Below, one piece after another: positions 55,701-64,000 of a stretch of 64,000 nucleotides of DNA. The notes under the pieces are model-generated. The model saw nothing but the letters and a program-made list of their open reading frames with translations. It was not told where the DNA came from and did no database searches. The position numbers and the translations under genes were made by a program. Location of the stretch: the NCBI RefSeq assembly GCF_021869535.1, contig NW_026262690.1:84985995-85049994 (forward strand), read 5' to 3'. This DNA is from Mytilus californianus (lineage: Eukaryota; Mollusca; Bivalvia; Mytilida; Mytilidae). Within the stretch, counting starts at the first letter, position 1, and each line of letters starts with the position of its first letter.

Positions 55701-58700
55701 CATACTATTTTTTATACCTGGGTGTAAAATTGAAAAATTCTTATGAAGAAATTCACCTTTCAACACCGATGTTGCTGCGCGTTGTCACATACATTTTTTT
55801 TTTGGTTTCGGCAAATTTGAGTTTTTGGACAGTTTGGCTAAACATTTTTTTTTATTTTGACAAATTTTTGTAATTTTTATACGACCGCAAAATTTTGGTA
55901 TGACGTTGGCGTCGTCGTCGTCCGAAGACACATTGGTTTTCGCATTTTAACTTTAGTTTAAGTGAATGGATCTCTATGAAATTTTACCATAAGGTTCAAT
56001 AGGAAGGTTGGGATTGATTTTTGGGGTTATGGTACCAACAGTTAAATAATTAGGGGCCAAAAAGGGGCCAAAAATAAGCATTTTTGTAACTTCCAGACAT
56101 AACTTGTGTGTTAGTGTATGGATCCCTCTGACATTGTACCACAAGGTTCCATATCACAAAGGGAATGCTTGGATTGATTTTGGGGGTAATTGCCTCAAAA
56201 ATTTAGGAATAAGGGACAAAAAAAAGGGGCAAAAAACAAGCATTTTTCTAGTTTCATGACAATAACTTGTGTGTAAGTCTATGGATCTTTCTGAAATTGT
56301 ACTACAAGGTTTCATATCGCAAAGGGAAAGCTGGAATTGAGTTTGGGGGTAATTGCCCAAAACGTTTAGGAATAAGGGGCCAAAAAGGGGCAAAAAATAA
56401 GCATTTTTCTATTTTCCAGACAATTACTTGTGTTCAAGTGTATGGATCTCTCTGAAATTGTACTGCAAGGTTCCATATCACAAAGGGAATGCTTGAATTT
56501 TTTTTTTTGGGTAATTGCCTCAAAAATTTAGGAATAAGGGGCCAAAAAAGGGGCAAAAAACAAGCATTTTTCTAGTTTCATGACAATAACTTGTGTGTTA
56601 GTCTATGGATATTTCTGAAATTGTACTACAAGGTTCCATACCACAAAGGGAAAGCTGGGTTTGAGTTTGAGGGTAATTGCCCTAAATGTTTAGGAATTTG
56701 GGGCAAAAAATGGGCAAAAAAAAACAAGCATTTTTCTAGTTTCCAGACAATAACTTGTGTTCATGTGTATGGATCTCTCTGAAATTGTACTGCAAGGTAC
56801 CATACCACAAATGGAAGGCTGGGATTGAGTTTGGGGATGATGAATCATAAGGGGTTTCAAAAAATTGGGGGGGATTTTTTTTTTCCTATTTTTTTTCTTT
56901 AAAATTTTCCATTTTAAATGTTATTTCTGATTTATATATAAAAGCAAATAATAATGATATGGTTTGAATAGGTAAATTAAAATTGTTTAAGTTCTTAGAC
57001 CACATTCATTCTGTGTCAGAAACCTATGCTGTGTCAAATATTTAATCACAATCCAAATTCAGTGCTGTATCAAGCTTGAATGTTGTGTCCATACTTGCCC
57101 CAACTGTTCAGGGTTCGACCTCTGCAGTCGTATCAAGCTGCGCCCAGCGTAGCATTTTATTGCAATTTATTTTTACTTTTGGCTTTTTTTTTGGTGGAAT
57201 TTTACACTGCAGCCTTTTTTATAAAGAAATTTATATTTTCTTCTTGAGTCAACGAAACGTCAATTACAAATCAACATACACTTGCTTCATAAGAAATACG
57301 ATACTTTATTTAGGAGAACAGCTGACCAACTCTGTAGAGATATCACTTTTGGGAGATAATTTGTTCATTGGATGTCTCACAGTGTTCCAAATGCTTTCTA
57401 GCAACTCAATTTGCCAATTGTATCTTCTACCGCAACACTGTATTCCGTTTGAATGGTTACAAACGGAGACAATTAAAACAAAATCAGATGGAATATCACA
57501 AATTCATTACTTAAAATAATTCAAATCTAATCGATTCGATTCGATGTTTCTAGCTCCGATTTCGATTGAAAAAAAATCATATGAGAAAACGGAATACATT
57601 TTTTTTATCTCTACAACGAAGTTTGACGAGGTAATTCATTCAGTATGTTTCGACAAAATATTCAAAAACCCAAAGCTTATAAAAACAATGACGAGCTTAT
57701 AAACTAAAAATCACAAACAAGTATAGCCAAAGTCGGGCAAATAAATGATGATGTTTTAGCACGAGATTTCGACTGTCACAGTCGGGAAATATTCGATGTC
57801 ATTTTGGACACGTATATAGTTCATATTAATCAGCAAAGTCATAATGTTGTCTATAAAAAAGAGAAGATGCCATGGGAAATAAACAACTGTAGGTTGACAA
57901 ACAGCAGACAACCACATTGACTTATAACTCAAACAAAAGTCCACAACACAGTACAAAGAAAAACAAATTGATTGCACAACACATCTAACCCAAACAAAAA
58001 GCATACGATATTCGTTTGCTCCAAAAACGCATTCATTTCTCAGTTTTTTGCGCCAAAGTGATATTTGTGCAAATATAGGTTTCTTCATTTGCGCCAAACG
58101 ATCACATAAACATAAACTCTTCAATTGACAAACTATTCGTTCTCACTTTTACATATTATTTAATTAATGACTTCCCTCCACCAATAAAAATTACAAATTG
58201 ACTTCACATCGAAATAAGATTATCCCTTTTTTTCAAATTATTACTTAGCGCAAAATCATCGTTTTGTACCACAACAGTACCTTCAAGAATACTGAGGAAT
58301 TCTGTTCGTTTTTTTCTGAGATGGATGCAGTTTGCTACCTCCCATATACATGGACTGGTGAACATATTTCAGACCTTTCTTATTTAAAATTCTTATAATT
58401 ATCTTGCAAGGTTGCTCAGATAGCATATCCACTGCTTTTATTTTGCATGTTGTTCTCAAGATCTGTCTTTCTAGTTTTGTTTAACTGTGTCATGTATATG
58501 TCTTATTAATGATTCAAATTAATTGTAAAAGACTAAATTACATATCCGATTAAGACTTTCCCATACATCCCCATCTTTTTTAAGTATATTCTTAATGATT
58601 GATTAACGGAATCTATGATCTCTAACAAGTATTCTTTATTTGGAAGAGTGTTCAGTTATTTGCTTTCACTTTAAGATATTATTAGATTGTGACTTCTTTA

Positions 58701-59483
58701 TAAAATAAATATTTCATTTTGTCTTCAAATCCTAATACGATTATCCCTTTTTTCGAATCATTACATAACACGGAAGCCCAAGAGGAGGTATTGGCTTAAA
58801 TACTAATGCTGTTTTATTGAAATTTACTGCCTACTGTAGAGCATCACTGACGAGAAATTGATTGTCGGAATGTGCATCTGATGTAGTAAAATTGAGAGCG
58901 TTTTTGTTATTACATGTATTAAGGTGAATGATATACATGTATATATGGCACAATTTGATTCCGTTTATTGCACCAGTTAATACAACCCAAAATATGGACA
59001 GTGGAGCAATTGATACAAATTTTAAACGATTAATGGCGCAAAGTGATACAGACAAAAACTGGTGTTGAACTCCGACACCCTGGATGGGTCATAAGTTCCT
59101 TTTCCACTGGTCACACCAACCGTTTTCATTTTGTTAAAATACGCGAACGATTATTATCGAGAGAGAATAAAATGTCGAATATATTCATCCAACCTTACAA
59201 GGAATAACCGTTGTTTCAACAGCTTCCGTGTAACCATTCATACTCTAAAAGAACTCGAAAATGGAACACAAGCTCTTGAATATCGGCATTGTATTAACTT
59301 GAATTATTCAGTATTCGTAATCGTTATGCAGATGGAATGCCACATAATGAAGAACACGGTTTTGAATATTATAATGTGTTATGCCAATTATTTATTTGTG
59401 TTTATTATTTTAACAGATTAGGAAGACGTATTGGTGCCAAACGTGTCAAGAAGCTGCAATCTGGAATGACCGATTTACACTAA
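46478..59483 (+). CDS. DHRS7: DHRS7-like short-chain dehydrogenase/reductase, 8 exons, 323 aa
   Basis: Classical SDR that reduces carbonyl substrates with NAD(P)H; vertebrate DHRS7 is an ER-membrane enzyme active on steroids and retinoids. The spliced product has an N-terminal hydrophobic anchor (about 4-22), the cofactor motif TGASSGIG (50-57), NNAG (132-135), catalytic Asn157, Ser185, Tyr198 and Lys202 (YSGSK), and a CPGPV turn. The Ser-Tyr spacing of 13 matches vertebrate DHRS7. The length (323 versus about 339 aa) and every exon phase fit. The start is the ATG just after a TTTATAATTTCAG acceptor; it precedes the anchor, as in vertebrates. All catalytic residues are present, so the gene looks functional. 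A DHRS7B/C paralogue is a less likely alternative. Confidence 0.9.
47745..48183 (+). repeat. SINE-like repeat copy 1 in DHRS7 intron 1
   Basis: It begins AGATATAAGAAGATGTGGTA and continues TGAGTGCCAATGAGACAACT. About 435 bp, closely matched by 51253-51690 in the same orientation. It also includes ACCATTATAGGTCGAAGTAC and GCAGCGGGTTTAAACGTTTT. Confidence 0.8.
49036..49188 (+). CDS. DHRS7: DHRS7 exon 2 (residues 40-90)
   Basis: Acceptor TTATTGCAG, donor GTAAAT. It carries [20 protein letters not shown] and [15 protein letters not shown], the Rossmann cofactor site. Confidence 0.95.
49655..49795. repeat. (AAAT)n microsatellite in DHRS7 intron 2
   Basis: About 140 bp of AAAT units with two short interruptions near 49722-49740. 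ORFs of Tyr/Leu/Phe/Ile repeats on the reverse strand are artefacts of it. Confidence 0.95.
49931..50037 (+). CDS. DHRS7: DHRS7 exon 3 (residues 91-126)
   Basis: Acceptor TTTAATTTCAG, donor GTTTGT. It encodes [17 protein letters not shown], matching the vertebrate DILVLPLDLTDTGSH segment. Phase 0 exit. Confidence 0.92.
50317..51255. mobile_element. Long-TIR (~158 bp) element in DHRS7 intron 3
   Basis: Arms 50317-50474 and 51098-51255 are inverted copies with only about four mismatches, starting GAATCATGTGCAAAACAG after TA. The middle (about 620 bp) has no ORF. A TA duplication would fit a Tc1/mariner-like MITE. Its right end touches the SINE-like repeat at 51253. Confidence 0.88.
51253..51690 (+). 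repeat. SINE-like repeat copy 2 in DHRS7 intron 3
   Basis: Direct-orientation partner of 47745-48183. It starts AGATAAAAGAAGATGTGGTA right at the end of the long-TIR element. Confidence 0.8.
52514..52706 (+). CDS. DHRS7: DHRS7 exon 4 (residues 127-190)
   Basis: Acceptor CTATTTTCCAG, donor GTATGA. It encodes [32 protein letters not shown] and [13 protein letters not shown] with the catalytic Ser. Confidence 0.95.
53090..53290. repeat. SINE-like fragments in DHRS7 intron 4
   Basis: AGTGCTGAGCTGTCGGTCTA...CAGCAGAGGTATTGACCCAA is related to the blocks at 45950 and 46310. GAGGCAACAGTAGTTTACCG then ATGTTCAAATC matches 60842 and 63925. Confidence 0.5.
53622..53668 (+). CDS. DHRS7: DHRS7 exon 5 (residues 191-206)
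   Basis: A 47-nt exon, acceptor GCATTTTAG, donor GTAAGT. It encodes [15 protein letters not shown] with the YxxxK active site. Too short to be seen as an ORF. Confidence 0.94.
54184..54303 (+). CDS. DHRS7: DHRS7 exon 6 (residues 207-246)
   Basis: 40 codons, acceptor TTTCTTTAAG, donor GTAAGA. It encodes [10 protein letters not shown] and [15 protein letters not shown]. Confidence 0.94.
54759..54925 (+). CDS. DHRS7: DHRS7 exon 7 (residues 247-301)
   Basis: Acceptor TGATTTTTAG, donor GTATAA, phase 2 exit. It encodes [20 protein letters not shown] and [20 protein letters not shown]. Reading through the donor would add unrelated residues to a stop at 55076, so splicing to 59417 is preferred. Confidence 0.92.
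55878..57161 (-). mobile_element. Helentron/pearl-like element, family A, inverted copy 3, in DHRS7 intron 7
   Basis: It starts TATACGACCGCAAAATTTTG, then GTCGTCGTC, then six ~160-bp monomers (55960-56840), a T-rich spacer, and an end ...GTCGTATCAAGCTGCGCCCA...GCATTTTATT. It is the reverse of 10188-12560 but lacks the 130-bp and 36-bp arrays, so the termini agree with the long copy and help define both ends. Confidence 0.78.
57162..59416. other. Rest of DHRS7 intron 7, largely unassigned
   Basis: It holds a SINE-like fragment at 58835-58905 (GAGCATCACTGACGAGAAAT, like 30884). ORFs at 57076-57519 (+) and 57756-58124 (-) have no recognisable domain; the former starts inside the repeat terminus. 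Confidence 0.45.
59417..59483 (+). CDS. DHRS7: DHRS7 exon 8 (residues 302-323 and stop)
   Basis: Acceptor TTATTTTAACAG. It encodes [21 protein letters not shown], then TAA, aligned with the vertebrate MGKKRIENFKSGVD tail. The phase fits exon 7 exactly. Intron 7 is 4.5 kb. Confidence 0.87.
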
Positions 59484-60958
59484 GGGCACATAGAAACAAC
59501 AGAAATGTCATTTTCATGTGATATGTTGCATCATATATTTCCGCCAGTAATGAGTCTAATATAGTCAAATTCGGCATGACAAATATGTATTTATTCGTCG
59601 TGGAATACCCGAAAAAAACGTTCAGCCTAATTTGAATATAACACACAAACCAGAATTCTATGACTGAAATTTCGACATTTTAATTTATCAAAAGAAAGAA
59701 GAAAATAAAATACTATATTTAACCAAACAGAATTTAAAGTCTCAAACATGAATTTGCATATCGTTATCTGGCCAGTTTGTAAAATAAATACGGTATACAC
59801 ATTTCCCTCAGTGCTTGGACGTCTTGCAACTGATTTTAACCCTTTCAATTTGAGTTATTATTCTATTTGATTGCACAGCAGGGTTTGCATGCAAAGCAGG
59901 ATAAACTTTCCCTTCTGGAGCACCTAATATTACTGAAGATTTTGTTGGAAGTTTCATAAGTAAAGATTAAGTTTTAATTCGTAGCTGTTCATTTACATTT
60001 TTCTTGTTTGCCTGCACAACTGTCTCAATGTTTAATATATCTTTTTCCAAACTCCATGGTGTGATCGATTCTTTCCCGGACCGATGTTTTCTTTCATTCA
60101 GTGTAGAACAGCGGCGAAACAACTTGAACTAGAGCTGTCTTAGGGTTCGATGTCATTCGTACTGTGCCCTCTAGATACATTTACACCTTCTCATTCTTTA
60201 GTAGTTCGTCGATACAATTGGTAAACAAATATGACTATCATTTTGTTGTAGGTTTAAGAAAATAAATGCTGTTTTTTAACTCATGTATCCCAAAGATCCA
60301 GTGTGAGCTTTTTCCATCACCTAGCGTCTATTGTCGTCCATCAATGTCATCAGCCTCCGTTGTTCGACCTTTCTCGGTCTTCCGTCGTCGTCCATCCTCG
60401 GTCTTCCGTCGTCGTCGTCCTCTGTCGTCCGTCGTCGTCACTCGTTAACTTTAACAGAAATCTATTTACTATTTCTTAAATTAATTTATCATGAGGAGGA
60501 ATAATCTTGGTAGTTGATAAAATACTTTTCTTGTTAAAAACATTTATGCATTATAGATTTAAGGTGAAATCATTATTTGATTATTTGATTATAAATAGTT
60601 TAATGGAATCGTGTGATTCGCATTTCTTATTTTTTTTTAAATTATGTATGCTCTACACCAATTAACGTTTGAAAAGCCAAACACGATAAGCATTTACTGG
60701 AATTATAATAAATAGTTATGCCAAACTCTTTTAGGGTCAACTTTCAACATGTTTTAATTACAAAGAGGCTGGCGTAATGTTAGCTTCTGTAAATATAAGA
60801 AAGAGCACAAAAGATACCAAATAGACAATGAAAGACCATAAATTAAGGCAACAGTAGTTTACTGATGTTCAAGTCGACAGTGTTAGAGTTTCCTGCTATT
60901 ATGGAAGCATCAACAGCCATGCCAATCCATACTCAGTCAAAATGCTAGAATGAACAAC
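59484..60958. other. DHRS7 3' flank
   Basis: It holds the 3' UTR with candidate AATAAA signals, a low-complexity GTCGTCC/TCGTCG run at 60368-60440, and a repeat head at 60842-60876 (TAAGGCAACAGTAGTTTACT). No supported ORF. Confidence 0.5.
59704..59788 (+). terminator. Candidate DHRS7 polyadenylation signals
   Basis: AATAAA occurs at 59704-59709 and 59783-59788, 220 and 300 bp after the DHRS7 stop. AT-rich sequence makes chance matches likely. Confidence 0.4.
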
Positions 60959-61640
60959 ATTACAGATAAAATTAGTTTTCTTGTAACCAAAGATTAATGG
61001 CAGCGATAACATGTCGTTAGTGAGTTTAGACACAGACACATCGTATCGGTCAACCAATCCGTGATGTTGACAGTAAAAATTATGAGTGTCGATATCAGTC
61101 GTTTTCCCACATAACTCTGTTGGAACAGTTTTAATATTACAGCACATCCTTGTTAATGAAGTCTTTATAGTGTGAACAAGCACGATAAATGGGATATTGA
61201 CAATCGGGAAGTTGAAATCATCACGTTTGTCAGACTATAATTTGCTGCCGACCATATGTGTCAATATTGAATGAAAGGTTAAGATATGATGCAGACCTTC
61301 TTGTTAAGGTTGTATTGAAGATACAATCACTCACTGAAATAATTTTTTATTGAGTGACAGGAAATCATTAATATATCTGAAATAAAAATAAAAGATCTTT
61401 TTTGTTTGTTTGTCTTTAAGGAGGTTCTAGATTTGCTTCATATGAGTAGAAAAACAAGTCGGATTGTAGGGGGTGCACAATTTGTACCCATTGTGATATA
61501 GATTGTCTGTTGACATATTAATCCACCATACTCAACAAATATGTTGTCGATCATAATGTCAGGCATTTTGGTGATACCAATCTTCGGTGTATATGCCGTT
61601 TGAATTAGTGTGGTTCTTCACAAATATAGGCAATATTAGG
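60959..61640 (-). pseudogene. Degenerate Penelope-like reverse transcriptase fragment 1
   Basis: Reading the minus strand in shifting frames gives, in order, IFVEYGGLICQQT and MGTNCAP (about 61550-61450), RYINDFLSLN (about 61370-61340), KRDDFNFPIVNI-like words (about 61230-61190), and FYCQHHGLVDRYDVSVSKL (about 61090-61030). These are the ordered motifs of a family of RT proteins I associate with Penelope-like elements. Several frame breaks and stops make it non-functional. No GIY-YIG domain was seen. Confidence 0.65.
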
Positions 61641-62014
61641 TTAACGATATTGAAATCTTATGGATCAAGATAACAAAAACAAGAAATGACATGAAAAGTA
61701 AGATTTTTCATGGCCTAAAACAAGGAATTTGTATCTAAAATTAAATGTGCACCTGAATGCATGACCACGATTCTTTGATCAATTCAGATAGATTTTTTTG
61801 GTTTCTTTGCTAGCGATTTGCTTTTTTTCTTGCATAGTCCTCATCTGCATCCATTAGTAACCTATAGCGTTCATCCAGTTGATGGGCTGTGTACTTCAAT
61901 ATTTAAACCCTTGTGTTACAACTGCCTAACGTGTTTCTTGTTGTTGAATGGCTGGAATTTCGATATTTTAGGTGTTTGGCAAACAACTCCCTTAATTGTT
62001 CATTGTTACGATGA

Positions 62015-62460
62015 TGACACGATTTAAACAAAAATTAGAAACACACACATCAATAACCAAGACAAACAACAGTATAAAAAAGACTACACTACAAAAACTA
62101 TCGCATGAGAAGCACGAACCACACTATAAAACAGGGGTTATCTCGTGTGCTCTGGAAAGATCCTGTTCTACTAGGGGCACCTGTCGAACTGTTTATGGTT
62201 AGTATTATTGTTATTAGATGCATAATCGTGAAAAGGAGGACTGGATTGCTTCTACGACAGTTACAAAAGAGAGGCAAACGATACCAAAAGGACATTCAAA
62301 TTCATAAGTCAAAAATAAACTGTCAACGTCATAGCTTAGAAAGGAAAAGACCAACAGACAAACAACAGTACACAAAACACAACATAGAAAACTAAAGACT
62401 GAGCAACACGAACCCCACCAAAAACTGAGGGTGATCACAACATATCCGTGATCATCTGTG
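62015..62460 (+). repeat. Dispersed repeat copy 1 (AGAGAGGCAAACGATACC type)
   Basis: AGAGGCAAACGATACCAAAA, then ACATTCAAATTCATAAGTCA, CAACACGAACCCCACCAAAA and GAGGGTGATCACA parallel 62885-63210. An extra related stretch (62015-62200) carries GGGGTTATCTCGTGTGCTCT. Confidence 0.65.
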
Positions 62461-62870
62461 AAACACGTAATCCATTACGGTCAACCAAATCATGAAATGG
62501 TCTGTTAAAATTTCTAAGTGATGACTTCGATATTACTATAAGACCCCTTGGTTCAATAGCTTCCATATACGGAGTAATCCTCTATCGAGGAAACATATGC
62601 GTTGTCATCTGCGGCACAGATATCTTATAACGGTCGACTAAATGACTGTGTCCGTAAAACTCTCTAAAATATAACTTCCATTTTACCATTAAGAAACCAT
62701 GGCTCAAAATTTTCCCTGTAAGCAGCAACCTTCTATCAAGGAAGTCATGATAGAAAACGCAAGACCCGGACTATCATATCAACTGGTAGAAATATTCTGC
62801 ATAAGCAATTTCTACAAAGAATATTGTTACATAAAAACTTCCTCTTGGGAAAATTACAGTTGTTTTCTTG
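62440..62870 (-). pseudogene. Penelope-like RT fragments (C-terminal part)
   Basis: The minus strand encodes FLDRRLLLTGKILSHGFLMV, FREFYGHSHLVDRYKISV and PQMTTHMF (about 62770-62595). A second, separate FHDLVDRNGLRVSQMITDML follows at about 62510-62450. Both match the YGRHHDLVNRYGISVSQM region of the same RT family, so two pieces of the same domain sit next to each other. Confidence 0.62.
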
Positions 62871-62884
62871 ATCGTAAAGTTAAA

Positions 62885-63210
62885 AAAGAGGGACGAAAGA
62901 TACCAGAGGGACAGTCAAACTCATAGATCGAAAACAAACTGACAACGCCATGGCCAAAAATAAAAAGACAAACAGACAAATAATAGTACAGATGACACAA
63001 CATAGAAAACCAAAGACTAAGCAACACGAACCCCACCAAAAACTGGGGGTGATCTCAGGTGCTCCGGAAGGGTAAGCAGATCCTGCTCCACATGTGGCAC
63101 CCGTCGTGTTGCTTATGTTATTACAAATCCGGTAAATAGTCTAATTCGGTAAGTCACATCCGTGAAAAGGGAGGGTATTGTAGTTACGACATAAGGAACA
63201 TGTTAAGTAT
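62885..63210 (+). repeat. Dispersed repeat copy 2, inserted within a Penelope-like RT copy
   Basis: AGAGGGACGAAAGATACCAG, then GGACAGTCAAACTCATAGAT, CAACACGAACCCCACCAAAA, TGGGGGTGATCTCAGGTGCT and CATGTGGCACCCGTCGTGTT. The RT fragments on either side read in the same direction and in consecutive order. Confidence 0.65.
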
Positions 63211-63227
63211 TGAACAGACCCTTAATA

Positions 63228-63545
63228 ACAGTTTCTAAGTGTCAGTCAAGATATAAAACACACCTAACTGTATCTGCAGTATCCTTATTGGAATGGAATA
63301 GATGCGATCAACGTAGACATTACTCTTTAAATTATTCGGCAACAATACAAAATCTATATAGCGAAATGTGAAGTGAAAATATAATGAAAGTTTCTTACCC
63401 TTTTTGTTAGAAGCCCTTGCATGCATTCTGCCTCATACGAATTAAGGATTACGTCAGCGAGAAGAGGAGCACAGTTTGTTCCCAATTGAAATTTTTCTTA
63501 AACCGTAATACATATCTTGTCATAAGAAATTAGTCATCTTGATGA
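63228..63545 (-). pseudogene. Penelope-like RT fragment (catalytic part)
   Basis: The minus strand encodes IGTNCAPLLADVILNSYEAE (about 63495-63435) and FHFTFRYIDFVLLPNN (about 63375-63330), then VYVDRIYSIPI. The YIDD catalytic box reads YIDF, and frames shift between the pieces, so it is inactive. Confidence 0.68.
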
Positions 63546-64000
63546 TGTCATGTCAGATATCTTTATGTTATACCCAGAGTGTTTGTTTCAAAGTAAAATT
63601 TATCCTATTATATAGTTTTTATATAACAGAGTTGGTCTTATTCTTTCCATATGCTTCAAGTAATACGTAATAAAGATATGTAAAACTTGTAAAAAGGATA
63701 GAGGATTCAAAAACTCTTATCTCCACGAAGAGATAGAGTTTGATGAGCTTAATTGTTTGTACTATTACATATCTTAGGATTGTTTTAAGTATCCTCGTTC
63801 GATTCACACCACCCTAAATTAGGCAGTTTCATGGTTTTTCCCTTGACTGGTTTTGATTATTAATAGAATAAAGTGCGTCTTTATATAATTAATCAGTTAA
63901 TGACCATTGTTAATCCTCATAAATTAATTCGACAGTAGTTCATCGATGTTTAAATCTCGTAATTCGACTAGGAAGAGACAGATCAAGGTAACACCGAAAC
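63546..64000. other. Right edge, little recognised
   Basis: AT-rich. TCGACAGTAGTTCATCGATG then TTTAAATCTCGTAATTCGAC at 63928-63970 matches the repeat head seen near 53250 and 60842. No supported gene. Confidence 0.45.

Noticed and set aside
57076-57519. 147-aa plus-strand ORF
   Set aside because: It starts inside the family A terminus and has no recognisable domain; it sits in DHRS7 intron 7.

Overview
The window is eukaryotic and AT-rich. Genes are split into short exons with GT-AG introns, and the introns and flanks are packed with small transposons. The repeat content (arrays of 130-190 bp monomers ending in GAC/GCC/GACA microsatellites plus a hairpin, several SINE-like families, Penelope-like reverse transcriptase debris) suggests a bivalve mollusc, most likely a mussel (Mytilidae). 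That placement is inferred from remembered repeat families, not from a search.

Layout. (1) About 1-33.4 kb, minus strand: 27 coding exons of the LRRC9 orthologue (1,226 codons visible). The start codon is at 33319; roughly the last 220 codons, judged against vertebrate LRRC9, lie beyond the left edge. Every exon junction keeps the reading frame. One intron uses a GC-AG donor, and a MITE ends inside another donor. Introns 18, 20 and 11 carry nested transposons. (2) About 34.8-43.0 kb, plus strand: a nearly intact LINE retrotransposon. It has an SGNH-hydrolase-like ORF, a PHD-finger ORF, and an endonuclease/reverse-transcriptase ORF, with six copies of a conserved ~28-bp core motif ahead of and between the ORFs. 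(3) About 46.5-59.5 kb, plus strand: a complete eight-exon short-chain dehydrogenase/reductase gene, DHRS7-like (323 aa). It is divergent from LRRC9, with the LINE between them. (4) About 59.5-64 kb: gene-poor sequence with broken Penelope-like reverse transcriptase copies and dispersed repeats.

Functionally, LRRC9 is a large leucine-rich-repeat scaffold of poorly defined role. DHRS7 is a membrane-anchored NAD(P)H-dependent reductase. I see no functional link between them, but their homologues are also close neighbours in vertebrates, so this may be an old gene neighbourhood. The rest of the window records transposon layering: hAT-like elements inside Helentron/pearl-like arrays, one such array inside another, and foldback, TTAA- and TA-flanked MITEs in introns.
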